From Desulfobia sp. (GTDB lineage: Bacteria; Desulfobacterota; Desulfobulbia; Desulfobulbales; SURF-16), in contig JAUWDC010000065.1 of the NCBI GenBank assembly GCA_030608985.1, forward strand, positions 1 through 6,702: a stretch of DNA of 6,702 bases, read 5' to 3'. The notes under the pieces were generated by a model. It did not search any database, was not told the origin of the DNA, and worked only from the letters and a program-made list of their open reading frames with translations. The translations under genes and the position numbers were made by a program. How positions within the stretch are numbered: position 1 is the first letter of the stretch; the number at the start of each line of letters is the position of its first letter. Positions 1-6,400 of the stretch are shown here, piece by piece.

Positions 1-1
1 C

Positions 2-568
2 GGCGCTACGCAAGGCAAACTAGCTGGTATTATTCATTCTATAGCTTTTGCTAACTATTCTGAAGGACTTAAGCCATTTCATGAAACCATAAAAAAGGAT
101 TTTCTTCAGTCTGTTGATATCTCATGTTTTTCACTTATTTCAATCAGCAATCATTTTAAGGAATTACTTGAAGATGATGCTTCAGTCGTTACCATCTCCA
201 TATCTACCACAAAAATGGCAGCAGAAAATTATGGTTATATGGCACCAGTAAAAGCAGCCCTTGAGTCATCTCTTTGTTTTCTCGCAAAAAGTTTTTCAAA
301 CTTTTCTAACATCAGGTTCAATGCTGTATGCCCAGGGCTTCTCAAAACCTCTGCGTCAGCAGGTATCCCCGGTTATGTGGACAGTTATCTATATGCAGAA
401 AAAGCAACATTGCGTAAAAAAGCATTACGCACTGAAGAGGCAGCCAATGTTGCTGCTTTTTTGCTGTCCAATCGCTCTTCTGGAATGAATGGCCAATGCC
501 TTGTAGTAGATGCGGGCATGGGTATAAATTACTTCGATGCTGAAATTATAACTGGCACGCTTTCATAA
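2..568 (+). CDS. FabI-like enoyl-ACP reductase / short-chain dehydrogenase, 5'-partial
   Basis: The reading frame is open from the left edge to a TAA, giving 188 residues. About 75-80 N-terminal residues, including the nucleotide-binding Rossmann glycines, lie outside the window if it has the usual FabI length near 260. Visible residues 12-17 read HSIAFA, a hallmark of FabI-type enoyl-ACP reductases. Tyr77 and Lys84 form the family's Y-x6-K catalytic pair. [13 protein letters not shown] segment matches the FabI substrate-loop region, and the C-terminal [10 protein letters not shown] matches the usual end of the fold. The position of the second FabI active-site tyrosine (Tyr146 in E. coli, Phe in InhA) is Ile67 here. 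By family, it would use NAD(P)H to reduce an enoyl thioester in the cytoplasm. The gene ends 3 bases before oleA, so the two are probably co-transcribed and it may tailor acyl chains for OleA. A ketoreductase role cannot be excluded. Confidence 0.85.
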   Translation, partial: GATQGKLAGIIHSIAFANYSEGLKPFHETIKKDFLQSVDISCFSLISISNHFKELLEDDASVVTISISTTKMAAENYGYMAPVKAALESSLCFLAKSFSNFSNIRFNAVCPGLLKTSASAGIPGYVDSYLYAEKATLRKKALRTEEAANVAAFLLSNRSSGMNGQCLVVDAGMGINYFDAEIITGTLS

Positions 569-571
569 TTC

Positions 572-1606
572 ATGCACTACTCTCACATTTCTCTTTATCC
601 TTTCGGCTATCAGTTACCTCCACGTGTCATCACATCAGATGATATTGAAAAACAATTAGCGTCAGTATATCAGCGGCTTAAACTTCCCCAGGGCAGACTT
701 GAACTGATGAGTGGAATCAAAGAACGTCGTTTTTGGGATAAAGCCACACTCCCTAGTGAAGGCGCAGCTATGGCAGGTAAAAAAGCTCTTAAAGCTGCAG
801 AGACAGATCCCGATGAAATTGATTGCCTTATCTTCACATCAGTATCAAGGGATATGATGGAACCGGCTACAGCATCCTTTGTCCATAGATATCTTGACTT
901 GCCTGATCACTGTTTGATCTTTGATATTTCAAATGCCTGTCTAGGTTTTTTGAATGGAATGATTGCTCTTGCTAACATGATTGAGCTTGGCCAGGTGAAA
1001 AAAGGCCTTATCGTTGCTGGGGAGACTGCAGAGGAACTTGTTGAAACAACCCTAGATTATCTTGTTAAGGATTCGAGCCTGACGAGAAAAACTATAAAAT
1101 CGAGTTTTGCGTCTTTAACTATTGGTTCAGGTGCTGTTGCTATGGTCATGGGTGATAAAAGAATACATGACACCGGTCATCATCTTTTAGGCGGTGTATG
1201 CAGGGCAAATACTTCAAAGAATAATCTATGTCAGGGGGGAAAAGATGGTGTCCAGGGAACACTTATGGCAACTGATTCAGAAGAACTTCTCAAACAGGGT
1301 ATTGCAACAGCAGCTCTCACATGGAATGATTTTAAAAAAGAAATGGGAAAAGATGCAGAGTGTGTTGATCACTTCTTTTGTCATCAGGTGGGTAAAGCCC
1401 ATGCACAGCTGCTGTTTGACTCCCTGAATCTTGATCCCGAGAAAAATTTTGAAACCCTTCCATTTTTAGGTAATGTTGGATCCGTTTCGGCGCCTATCAC
1501 CATGGCAATTGGTGTTGAACAGAAGGCTATACTGCCTGGCCAGAAGGCAGCTTTGCTTGGTATCGGCAGTGGAATAAATTGTCTTATGCTTGGGATACAG
1601 TGGTAG
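572..1606 (+). CDS. oleA: OleA, head-to-head acyl-CoA condensing thiolase
   Basis: This 344-residue thiolase-fold enzyme belongs to the FabH/KAS III group. By family, OleA catalyses non-decarboxylative Claisen condensation of two long-chain acyl-CoAs to a 2-alkyl-3-ketoacyl product, the first step of olefin synthesis. The nucleophile is Cys123 in DISNACLGF. His271 (FFCHQVGKAH) and Asn301 (LGNVGSVSAP) complete the Cys-His-Asn set. Glu97 in SRDMMEPATA lies 26 residues before the cysteine, the same spacing as Glu117 and Cys143 in Xanthomonas OleA, where the glutamate acts across the dimer. That glutamate and the C-terminal GIGSGINC separate OleA from ordinary FabH. Length matches the family (about 340). 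The ATG at 572 aligns with known N-termini, although no clear Shine-Dalgarno lies before it, which suggests coupling to the reductase that ends 3 bases upstream. The stop overlaps the inferred oleB start by one base. Confidence 0.95.
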   Translation: MHYSHISLYPFGYQLPPRVITSDDIEKQLASVYQRLKLPQGRLELMSGIKERRFWDKATLPSEGAAMAGKKALKAAETDPDEIDCLIFTSVSRDMMEPATASFVHRYLDLPDHCLIFDISNACLGFLNGMIALANMIELGQVKKGLIVAGETAEELVETTLDYLVKDSSLTRKTIKSSFASLTIGSGAVAMVMGDKRIHDTGHHLLGGVCRANTSKNNLCQGGKDGVQGTLMATDSEELLKQGIATAALTWNDFKKEMGKDAECVDHFFCHQVGKAHAQLLFDSLNLDPEKNFETLPFLGNVGSVSAPITMAIGVEQKAILPGQKAALLGIGSGINCLMLGIQW

Positions 1607-2481
1607 TGCTTCCTGCATTTCTTCATGATCAATATCCATTTAGCCCTGACACCTGTAAACTTCCATGTGGCAATACCATGTCATATGTGGATGTCGGCAA
1701 AGGTCCAGTTGTTGTCATGCTTCATGGCAACCCTACCTGGTCTTTTTATTATCGAAACCTGATAAAACTTCTTCAAAAAAAATACCGCGTTATAGCTCCG
1801 GATCATATTGGGTGCGGACTGTCCAGTAAACCTCAGCAGTATCAATATCGTTTAAACACTCACATTGAGAATGTTGAATACCTGCTTGATTATCTCCAGA
1901 TCGATAGAACATCTCTTGTGCTTCACGACTGGGGTGGTGCCATAGGTATGGGATATGCTGTCCGGCATCCTAAACGTATTCAATCGGTGGTTATTTTGAA
2001 TACCTCGGCTTATCGATCACATCATATCCCTTTTCGTATTAAAATATGCAGGATACCGATCTTTGGAGATTTAATCATACGTGGTTTGAATGGTTTTGCC
2101 AGAGCAGCTCTTTTTATGGCAGTCACAAAAAAAATGTCTCCGAGTATTGCTCAAGGATATCTTTTCCCATATGACTCCTGGATAAATAGAATTGCAACAT
2201 TGCGATTTGTCCAAGACATCCCTCTTTCTGAAAATGATTATTCCTATAAAACGCTATGTAATATAGAGATGGGGCTTGAGTTCTTTAAAAATACTCCTAT
2301 GCTTATTTGCTGGGGCGGGAAAGACTTTTGCTTCAATGATCATTTTTTCAGGCAATGGCTGGAACGATTTCCCCAGGCAGAATGCCACTACTTCTCTGAT
2401 GCAGGTCACTATGTGCTGGAAGACGCTTTTGACCAGATCGGACCCTTAGTGGAAGATTTTTTCAGCAATCACACTCAATGA
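1606..2481 (+). CDS. oleB: OleB, beta-lactone decarboxylase (alpha/beta hydrolase)
   Basis: This alpha/beta-hydrolase is close in type to haloalkane dehalogenases. By family, OleB decarboxylates the cis-beta-lactone made by OleC to a cis-olefin and CO2, inside an OleBCD assembly. With a GTG start at 1606 it has 291 residues. The oxyanion segment HGNPTWSF is at 40-47, the nucleophile Asp108 in LHDWGG, the acid Asp240 in CWGGKD, and the base His268 in DAGHYVLED. Asp rather than Ser at the nucleophile marks the dehalogenase-like branch. The start is inferred. The frame has no ATG before codon 25, which would delete the first strand. In-frame TTG 1579 and GTG 1600 are alternatives, but GTG 1606 overlaps the oleA stop by one base and has GGGA (1592-1595) about 10 bases upstream. 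The end overlaps oleC by four bases (ATGA). In many actinobacteria oleB and oleC are fused; here they are separate. Confidence 0.92.
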   Translation: MLPAFLHDQYPFSPDTCKLPCGNTMSYVDVGKGPVVVMLHGNPTWSFYYRNLIKLLQKKYRVIAPDHIGCGLSSKPQQYQYRLNTHIENVEYLLDYLQIDRTSLVLHDWGGAIGMGYAVRHPKRIQSVVILNTSAYRSHHIPFRIKICRIPIFGDLIIRGLNGFARAALFMAVTKKMSPSIAQGYLFPYDSWINRIATLRFVQDIPLSENDYSYKTLCNIEMGLEFFKNTPMLICWGGKDFCFNDHFFRQWLERFPQAECHYFSDAGHYVLEDAFDQIGPLVEDFFSNHTQ

Positions 2482-4097
2482 ACTACAATATCTCCCAAAC
2501 GTTAACTGATAGAGCATTAGAGATGCCTGAGAAAACCGGCTTAATCTCTAAAAAAACATTAGGATATAGATATTGGTCATTCCTGGAACTCCACGAAAAT
2601 ACGAACTGCTATGCCAACACTCTGACCCGTATCGGTGTAAAAGAAGGGGATAGAGTCATACTTATGGTGGCACCATCCATGGAGTTTATCTGCCTCACTT
2701 TCGCACTCTTTAAAATGGGTGCTGTTACTATTCTAATTGACCCTGGTATGGGGTACAAGAATCTAACTAGATGTATCAGTTCTGTTCAACCTGACGTGTT
2801 CATTGGTATTCCTAAAGCACATCTTTTCAGGAAACTATTTTCTTCTCCCTTCAAAACAGTACGACTCAATATCTGTGTCGGACATTCTTTCGGAATCCTG
2901 GGCAAATCGCTTCAAAAACAAATAGCTAAAGACGAGACCAGCTTTGATCAATGCAACACCGCAAAAGACGACCTTGCCGCTATCATTTTCACTACCGGCA
3001 GCACAGGCCCTCCGAAAGGCGTTCAGTACAGCCATTCGATTTTCTCCGCTCAACTGGCTCTCATAGAGAAATACTATGGTATAGGCAGGGACGATATTGA
3101 TCAGCCGGCATTTCCTCTTTTTGCCTTGTTTTCCATTGCCCTGGGAGCGTGCGCTGTTATCCCCCACATGAATCCTGCTAGACCTGCCAATGTCAATCCT
3201 GCAAAATTTATTAAAACAATCATAGACTATAAGGTCACTTATTCCTTTGGCTCGCCAGCCATATGGAATGTGGTAAGCCATTACTGTATTGAAAACAACA
3301 TTACCCTGCCAATTAAGAAAATTTTGATGGCTGGTGCTCCTGTTTCCGGTGAACTTATTAAAAGAGTAAAAAAGATCATGTCGCCTGAAGGTGAAGTGCA
3401 TACGCCTTACGGTGCGACAGAGTCTCTTCCTATATCTTCTATGACAGGAACTGAGATTGTACAAGAGACTTGGGATGATACCCGAAAAGGGAAAGGAACA
3501 TGTGTCGGGAGACCGCTCCCAGGTATAGAAATCCGTGTTATTTCACCTTCTGAATCCGAGATTCCTCTGTGGAGCAATACTCTTGTCATGGAAACAGGTC
3601 AGATTGGAGAGATTGTCGTTAAAGGTGATGTGGTAACGAAGGCGTATGACCACAATGACAGTGAAAATAAGATTTCTAAAATTAAAGATGGCAACGATTT
3701 CTGGCACAGAATAGGTGACATGGGATATTTTGATGATCAGGCCCGTCTCTGGTTCTGCGGCAGAAAGGCCCACAGAGTTCACTCAGCAGCGAAAATTATG
3801 TATACAATCCCATGTGAGGCCATTTTCAATGAACATCCGGATGTGTTCAGATCCGCTCTTGTTGGTGTTGGAGAAAGTGACCAACAGGAACCGGTTATTG
3901 TCATAGAACTCAAGGGGAAAAAGGGAGACACTTCACAGATATTAAACCAGTTACGCATACTTGCTAAAGGTAACAGTCTCACAGCAGGTATAAAACATTT
4001 CCTTATTCATCCATCCTTTCCTGTTGATATCCGTCATAATGCTAAGATTTTTCGTGAAAAACTGGCTGTATGGGCCACGGAACAGTTAAGTAAATAG
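2478..4097 (+). CDS. oleC: OleC, beta-lactone synthetase (ANL-superfamily AMP ligase)
   Basis: This 539-residue adenylate-forming enzyme, by family, activates the 2-alkyl-3-hydroxy acid from OleD with ATP and closes it to a beta-lactone. The ATP-binding P-loop FTTGSTGPPKG is at 171-181, the adenine-binding motif YGATES at 311-316, the ribose-binding aspartate in IGDMGYFDD (Asp414), and the hinge motif GRKAHRV at 428-434. The C-terminal lid carries RHNAKIFRE with Lys523 in the region where the family keeps its catalytic lysine. Length suits OleC (about 540-560), and RHNAKIFREKLAVWA is a typical OleC tail. Start ATG 2478 overlaps the oleB stop TGA as ATGA, so translational coupling is likely. 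The stop TAG at 4095-4097 lies inside the left arm of an inverted repeat, so the repeat begins at the very end of the gene. A generic acyl-CoA synthetase is the only alternative, and the cluster context argues against it. Confidence 0.95.
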   Translation: MNYNISQTLTDRALEMPEKTGLISKKTLGYRYWSFLELHENTNCYANTLTRIGVKEGDRVILMVAPSMEFICLTFALFKMGAVTILIDPGMGYKNLTRCISSVQPDVFIGIPKAHLFRKLFSSPFKTVRLNICVGHSFGILGKSLQKQIAKDETSFDQCNTAKDDLAAIIFTTGSTGPPKGVQYSHSIFSAQLALIEKYYGIGRDDIDQPAFPLFALFSIALGACAVIPHMNPARPANVNPAKFIKTIIDYKVTYSFGSPAIWNVVSHYCIENNITLPIKKILMAGAPVSGELIKRVKKIMSPEGEVHTPYGATESLPISSMTGTEIVQETWDDTRKGKGTCVGRPLPGIEIRVISPSESEIPLWSNTLVMETGQIGEIVVKGDVVTKAYDHNDSENKISKIKDGNDFWHRIGDMGYFDDQARLWFCGRKAHRVHSAAKIMYTIPCEAIFNEHPDVFRSALVGVGESDQQEPVIVIELKGKKGDTSQILNQLRILAKGNSLTAGIKHFLIHPSFPVDIRHNAKIFREKLAVWATEQLSK

Positions 4098-4200
4098 GTA
4101 TACGGTTTAAGGCGTGGGGTATAAGGTTTAAGAAAGGTTCTTAAGTCAAAATTGCGTAATGTTTTAGCTCATACCTTACACCATAAACCTTATACCTATT
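4093..4200. repeat. Imperfect inverted repeat built of 7-base units, between oleC and oleD
   Basis: The arms 4093-4124 and 4169-4200 are reverse complements at 26 of 32 positions by hand alignment. The left arm and its extension consist of five consecutive heptamers resembling GGTNTAA, starting at 4097, 4104, 4111, 4118 and 4125. The reverse complement of the right arm shows the same heptamers in the same order. Between the arms sits a separate perfect hairpin, TTAAGAA-AGG-TTCTTAA (4128-4144). The repeat supplies the oleC stop codon and has no open reading frame. It lacks a terminator-style T-run. It is most likely a dispersed non-coding repeat or miniature element, which may also form an RNA hairpin that protects the oleC 3' end or weakens read-through into oleD. 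Confidence 0.8.
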
Positions 4201-4268
4201 GCAGGTATTAGCTGTTTCCATCGATATATCAATAGGTTATCACAACTCGAAAGCTGAGATAATAATTT

Positions 4269-5270
4269 ATGCAGAAAGCAATTGTAACAGGCGGCGGTGG
4301 ATTCGTCGGTAAAGCTATCGTCCGTCAGCTTATTGAGCGAGGTGTTGATACAGCTGTTATAGGACGCCATCGTTATCCTGATGTTGAAAAAATTGGTGCG
4401 CAAATTTTTGTTGGCGATATTCGCGATTCTGACTTTCTTGACTCCTGCTTCAAAGGCTTTGATACAGTTTTTCATGTTGCTGCGAAAGCAGGTATCTGGG
4501 GTGATGAAAAAGAATACATTTCTATAAACGTCAATGGTACGGAAAACGTTATTAGTGCCTGCAGGAAAAGCAACATATCAAGATTAATTTATACAAGCAC
4601 TCCAAGTGTTGTTTTTAATAATGAATCCTTGGAAAACATAGATGAAAAGGCCCCATACGCAGATTCATTTCTCTGCCATTATGCAGCATCCAAAGTCATT
4701 GCAGAGAAATGTGTTCTTGCCGCTAACAATAGTGACCTCCTGACCACAGCAATTCGTCCTCATTTAGTGTGGGGGCCTGGTGACAATCATCTCCTCCCCA
4801 GAATCATAGAACGTGGCTTGAAAGGTCAATTAAGCATAGTTGGCAGTGGGCAGAATAAGGTTGACATAGCCTATATTGATAATGTTGCAGACGCCCATCT
4901 TTTAGCTGCTGAAAACCTTGAATCCTCCAGAAGCGCTGCCGGCCAGGCTTATTTTATCTCACAGGGCCATCCAGTAAACCTATGGAACTGGATAAATGAT
5001 CTGTTCAGCAGGCTTTCCATCCCTCCTGTGAGAAAATGTGTTAGTTTTAAAAAAGCATATCTTGCAGGTACATTTCTCGAGTGTGTGTATACTTTTTTTC
5101 GAATAAAACAGGAACCGAGAATGACACGTTTTTTAGCAGAACAACTTGCAAAATCTCATTGGTTTTCCATACAAAAAGCCAATGATGAACTTGGATATAC
5201 TCCGAGAGTGACAACAGAAGAAGGAATGAATAGAACAGTGTCCTGGCTCTTAGAAGGAAATAAATTCTAG
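4269..5270 (+). CDS. oleD: OleD, NADPH-dependent 2-alkyl-3-ketoacid reductase
   Basis: This extended short-chain dehydrogenase has 333 residues and belongs to the 3-beta-hydroxysteroid dehydrogenase/epimerase group. By family, OleD reduces the keto acid produced by OleA to a 2-alkyl-3-hydroxy acid using NADPH and associates with OleB and OleC. The dinucleotide-binding TGGGGFVG is at 7-14, an acidic turn VGDIRDSD at 48-55, and the catalytic YxxxK is Tyr138-Lys142 (HYAASK), preceded by the serine/threonine segment YTSTPSVVF. The C-terminal part, with EPRMTRFLAEQLAKSHWFS, is characteristic of OleD. The ATG at 4269 places the glycine motif where the family has it. Ribosome binding is weak, with only a GAG about 10 bases upstream. 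Unlike oleABC it follows a 171-base gap and has inverted repeats on both sides, so its expression may be partly uncoupled. No convincing promoter was found in the gap. Confidence 0.94.
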   Translation: MQKAIVTGGGGFVGKAIVRQLIERGVDTAVIGRHRYPDVEKIGAQIFVGDIRDSDFLDSCFKGFDTVFHVAAKAGIWGDEKEYISINVNGTENVISACRKSNISRLIYTSTPSVVFNNESLENIDEKAPYADSFLCHYAASKVIAEKCVLAANNSDLLTTAIRPHLVWGPGDNHLLPRIIERGLKGQLSIVGSGQNKVDIAYIDNVADAHLLAAENLESSRSAAGQAYFISQGHPVNLWNWINDLFSRLSIPPVRKCVSFKKAYLAGTFLECVYTFFRIKQEPRMTRFLAEQLAKSHWFSIQKANDELGYTPRVTTEEGMNRTVSWLLEGNKF

Positions 5271-5294
5271 TCGTAACTTATTCAGCGGTGTTAT

Positions 5295-5322
5295 TAATTG
5301 TTTTACTCCGCCTGAACAATTA
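5295..5322 (+). other. Small hairpin after oleD
   Basis: TAATTGTT (5295-5302) and AACAATTA (5315-5322) form a perfect 8-base stem with a 12-base loop, starting 24 bases after the oleD stop. An alternative stem pairs TTCAG (5281-5285) with CTGAA (5312-5316). Neither is followed by a T-run, so a standard Rho-independent terminator is not supported, though the hairpin may mark the 3' end of the ole transcript. Confidence 0.35.
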
Positions 5323-5453
5323 CGAAAAAGTGCCTGAAGTGCCCTAAAGTTTTAAGTGCCTAAAGTTGCGGAAGTTGATCTAATCAGATATTTCCTTAAC
5401 TTTAGGCACGTTGGTGCACTTTAAACTTTAAGTACTTTATTCTGAACAGTTAC
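5312..5453. repeat. Inverted-repeat element flanked by 12-base direct repeats, between oleD and recO
   Basis: CTGAACAATTAC (5312-5323) and CTGAACAGTTAC (5442-5453) match at 11 of 12 positions and bracket a 118-base segment. Inside, GTGCCTAAAGTT (5356-5367) pairs perfectly with AACTTTAGGCAC (5398-5409). The stem continues after a 2-base mismatch through GGAA (5370-5373) and TTCC (5392-5395), leaving an 18-base loop. The outer parts (from 5325 and up to 5441) pair only loosely. The left half is built of degenerate units like AAGTGCCTA, with AGT recurring at 5329, 5338, 5348, 5355, 5364 and 5373. There is no coding capacity. The layout resembles a miniature inverted-repeat element with a target duplication whose right copy touches the recO stop codon. 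It could also serve as a barrier between the convergent oleD and recO transcripts. Confidence 0.7.
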
Positions 5454-6214
5454 TAATCCACGAAGTTCTGTTCTAACTGCTTCCAGGAATGGACATCCCG
5501 CTGCAACAGATAAGGGATATAATTACGGAGAAGGGTAAGTGCTTCCCTTGTTGACTGTTGGCTGAATTTGAGGCGACTCAGCTTCTCCAGAGAGAGGGAT
5601 TGTCCCATTTCCAATGTCTTTATAGTATTCATTGACAAAGAAGAAAATTGCCCCCCCCTAACAGGGATACAACGCGTACACACCAATCCATTATGAACCG
5701 CACTAAATGAAAATGTGTTTACATTGGATATCTTAATACCGCAATTCGTGCAGCAAGAAAGGCTGAGTTGATATCCCATTAACTTCAGCATTCTCAGCTG
5801 AAAAAAAATGATAATGTCAGACATGCTTTGCCCCTTATTAAGCTCGCTGAGACTCCAGACCAGCAAATTGTAAAGCTTATCATCACAGTCATTCTCTCTT
5901 GTCCCGAGGCGCATCAACTCGCATATCAGCATTGCTCCGTTGTAATATTGTATTGATTTGCGGAGAAAGGGGTAGGGGGCAATGAGTTCTGCCTGATCAA
6001 GGCGAAGCAGGCTGGAATGCCTTGCAGTATCTGCAATAATGTCCAGCAGGGAGAAGTATTCGAGTTTGTTAAGGAAACGTTTTTTGCTGCGTTTTGCACC
6101 TTTCGCTATAGCCGCAGTTTTCCCGTATTTCTGCGTATAAAAAGTGACGATTTTGTCCGATTCTCCATAGTCGGTAACATGAATTACTACTGCTGGAGTA
6201 TGGATAAGTGCCAT
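5453..6214 (-). CDS. recO: RecO, DNA repair and recombination mediator
   Basis: RecO works with RecR (and RecF) to load RecA onto SSB-coated single-stranded DNA during gap repair. With the ATG at 6212-6214 the protein has 253 residues, normal for the family. The N-terminal OB-fold begins MALIHTPAVVIHVTDYGESD, followed by the basic AKGAKRSKKRF segment that is typical of RecO. A four-cysteine zinc site is visible: Cys155 and Cys158 (CTNC), then Cys179 and Cys182 (CTRC). The frame stays open upstream to 6367, but those 51 extra residues do not look like RecO and overlap a structured repeat-like stretch, so the shorter start is preferred. Met at 6263-6265 is an alternative. No strong Shine-Dalgarno precedes either. 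An eight-G run (C8 on the + strand at 5651-5658) encodes part of VRGGQ between the zinc site and the C-terminal helices. The gene converges on oleD and appears unrelated to it functionally. Confidence 0.93.
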   Translation of the reverse strand: MALIHTPAVVIHVTDYGESDKIVTFYTQKYGKTAAIAKGAKRSKKRFLNKLEYFSLLDIIADTARHSSLLRLDQAELIAPYPFLRKSIQYYNGAMLICELMRLGTRENDCDDKLYNLLVWSLSELNKGQSMSDIIIFFQLRMLKLMGYQLSLSCCTNCGIKISNVNTFSFSAVHNGLVCTRCIPVRGGQFSSLSMNTIKTLEMGQSLSLEKLSRLKFSQQSTREALTLLRNYIPYLLQRDVHSWKQLEQNFVD

Positions 6215-6216
6215 CA

Positions 6217-6364
6217 GGGGTCGTCTAAGAATAAATTTTTGATATTGCGCCGCAATGTCGTTCATGTTCAAGGCGCGGCAAGGAGAGCATAACGGGTTAT
6301 GTAAGCCTTGACGCGCCCCGCAGGAAGTACTCTTGGGGTACAACGCAGAAGAGGGACGACAGGG
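6217..6364. repeat. G+C-richer structured stretch upstream of recO, possible dispersed element
   Basis: This gap sequence contains several nested inverted repeats. The main one pairs GGCGCGGCAAGG (6272-6283) with CCTTGACGCGCC (6306-6317), 11 of 12 positions. Inside it, CATAAC (6288-6293) faces GTTATG (6296-6301), separated by a 4-by-4 internal loop. A second small palindrome is ATTGCG-C-CGCAAT (6244-6256). Short outer matches GTCGTC (6220-6225) and GACGAC (6355-6360) could mark the ends. Base composition is richer in G+C than the genes around it. The frame running through it continues into recO, but its translation resembles no RecO. It may be an inserted non-coding repeat or a structured leader of the recO transcript. 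The sequence alone does not decide between these. Confidence 0.55.
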
Positions 6365-6400
6365 CAAGTAAGATCAGGAAGTTATTCTTTGGATGCTCCC

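Noticed and set aside
1775..2134. Two runs of eight A in oleB (1775-1782 and 2127-2134) as phase-variable tracts
   Set aside because: A-runs of this length are common in A+T-leaning genes and encode ordinary Lys codons; the frame is intact with all catalytic residues.
2835..3464. 209-residue open frame on the - strand across oleC
   Set aside because: It lies wholly inside oleC, whose family motifs run through the same bases; its translation is basic, Cys/Arg-rich and resembles no family. It is a shadow frame.
4201..4268. Possible separate promoter for oleD
   Set aside because: The best -10-like sequence (GATAAT at 4258-4263) is only 5 bases from the start codon and has no matching -35.
4176..4475. 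99-residue open frame on the - strand over the oleC-oleD gap and the oleD start
   Set aside because: It overlaps the inverted repeat and the Rossmann-coding part of oleD, with no recognisable domain or ribosome site.
5281..5441. Rho-independent terminator for oleD or recO
   Set aside because: Stems exist, but neither strand has a T-run after them, so only a hairpin and a repeat are claimed.
6220..6275. Possible recO promoter (TTGAAC with CAATAT on the - strand)
   Set aside because: The -10-like hexamer matches the consensus at only three of six positions and lies within the palindromic stretch, so it is not distinguishable from chance.
6017..6292. 91-residue open frame on the + strand opposite the recO 5' half
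   Set aside because: It is antisense to the conserved RecO N-terminal domain and shows no family features.
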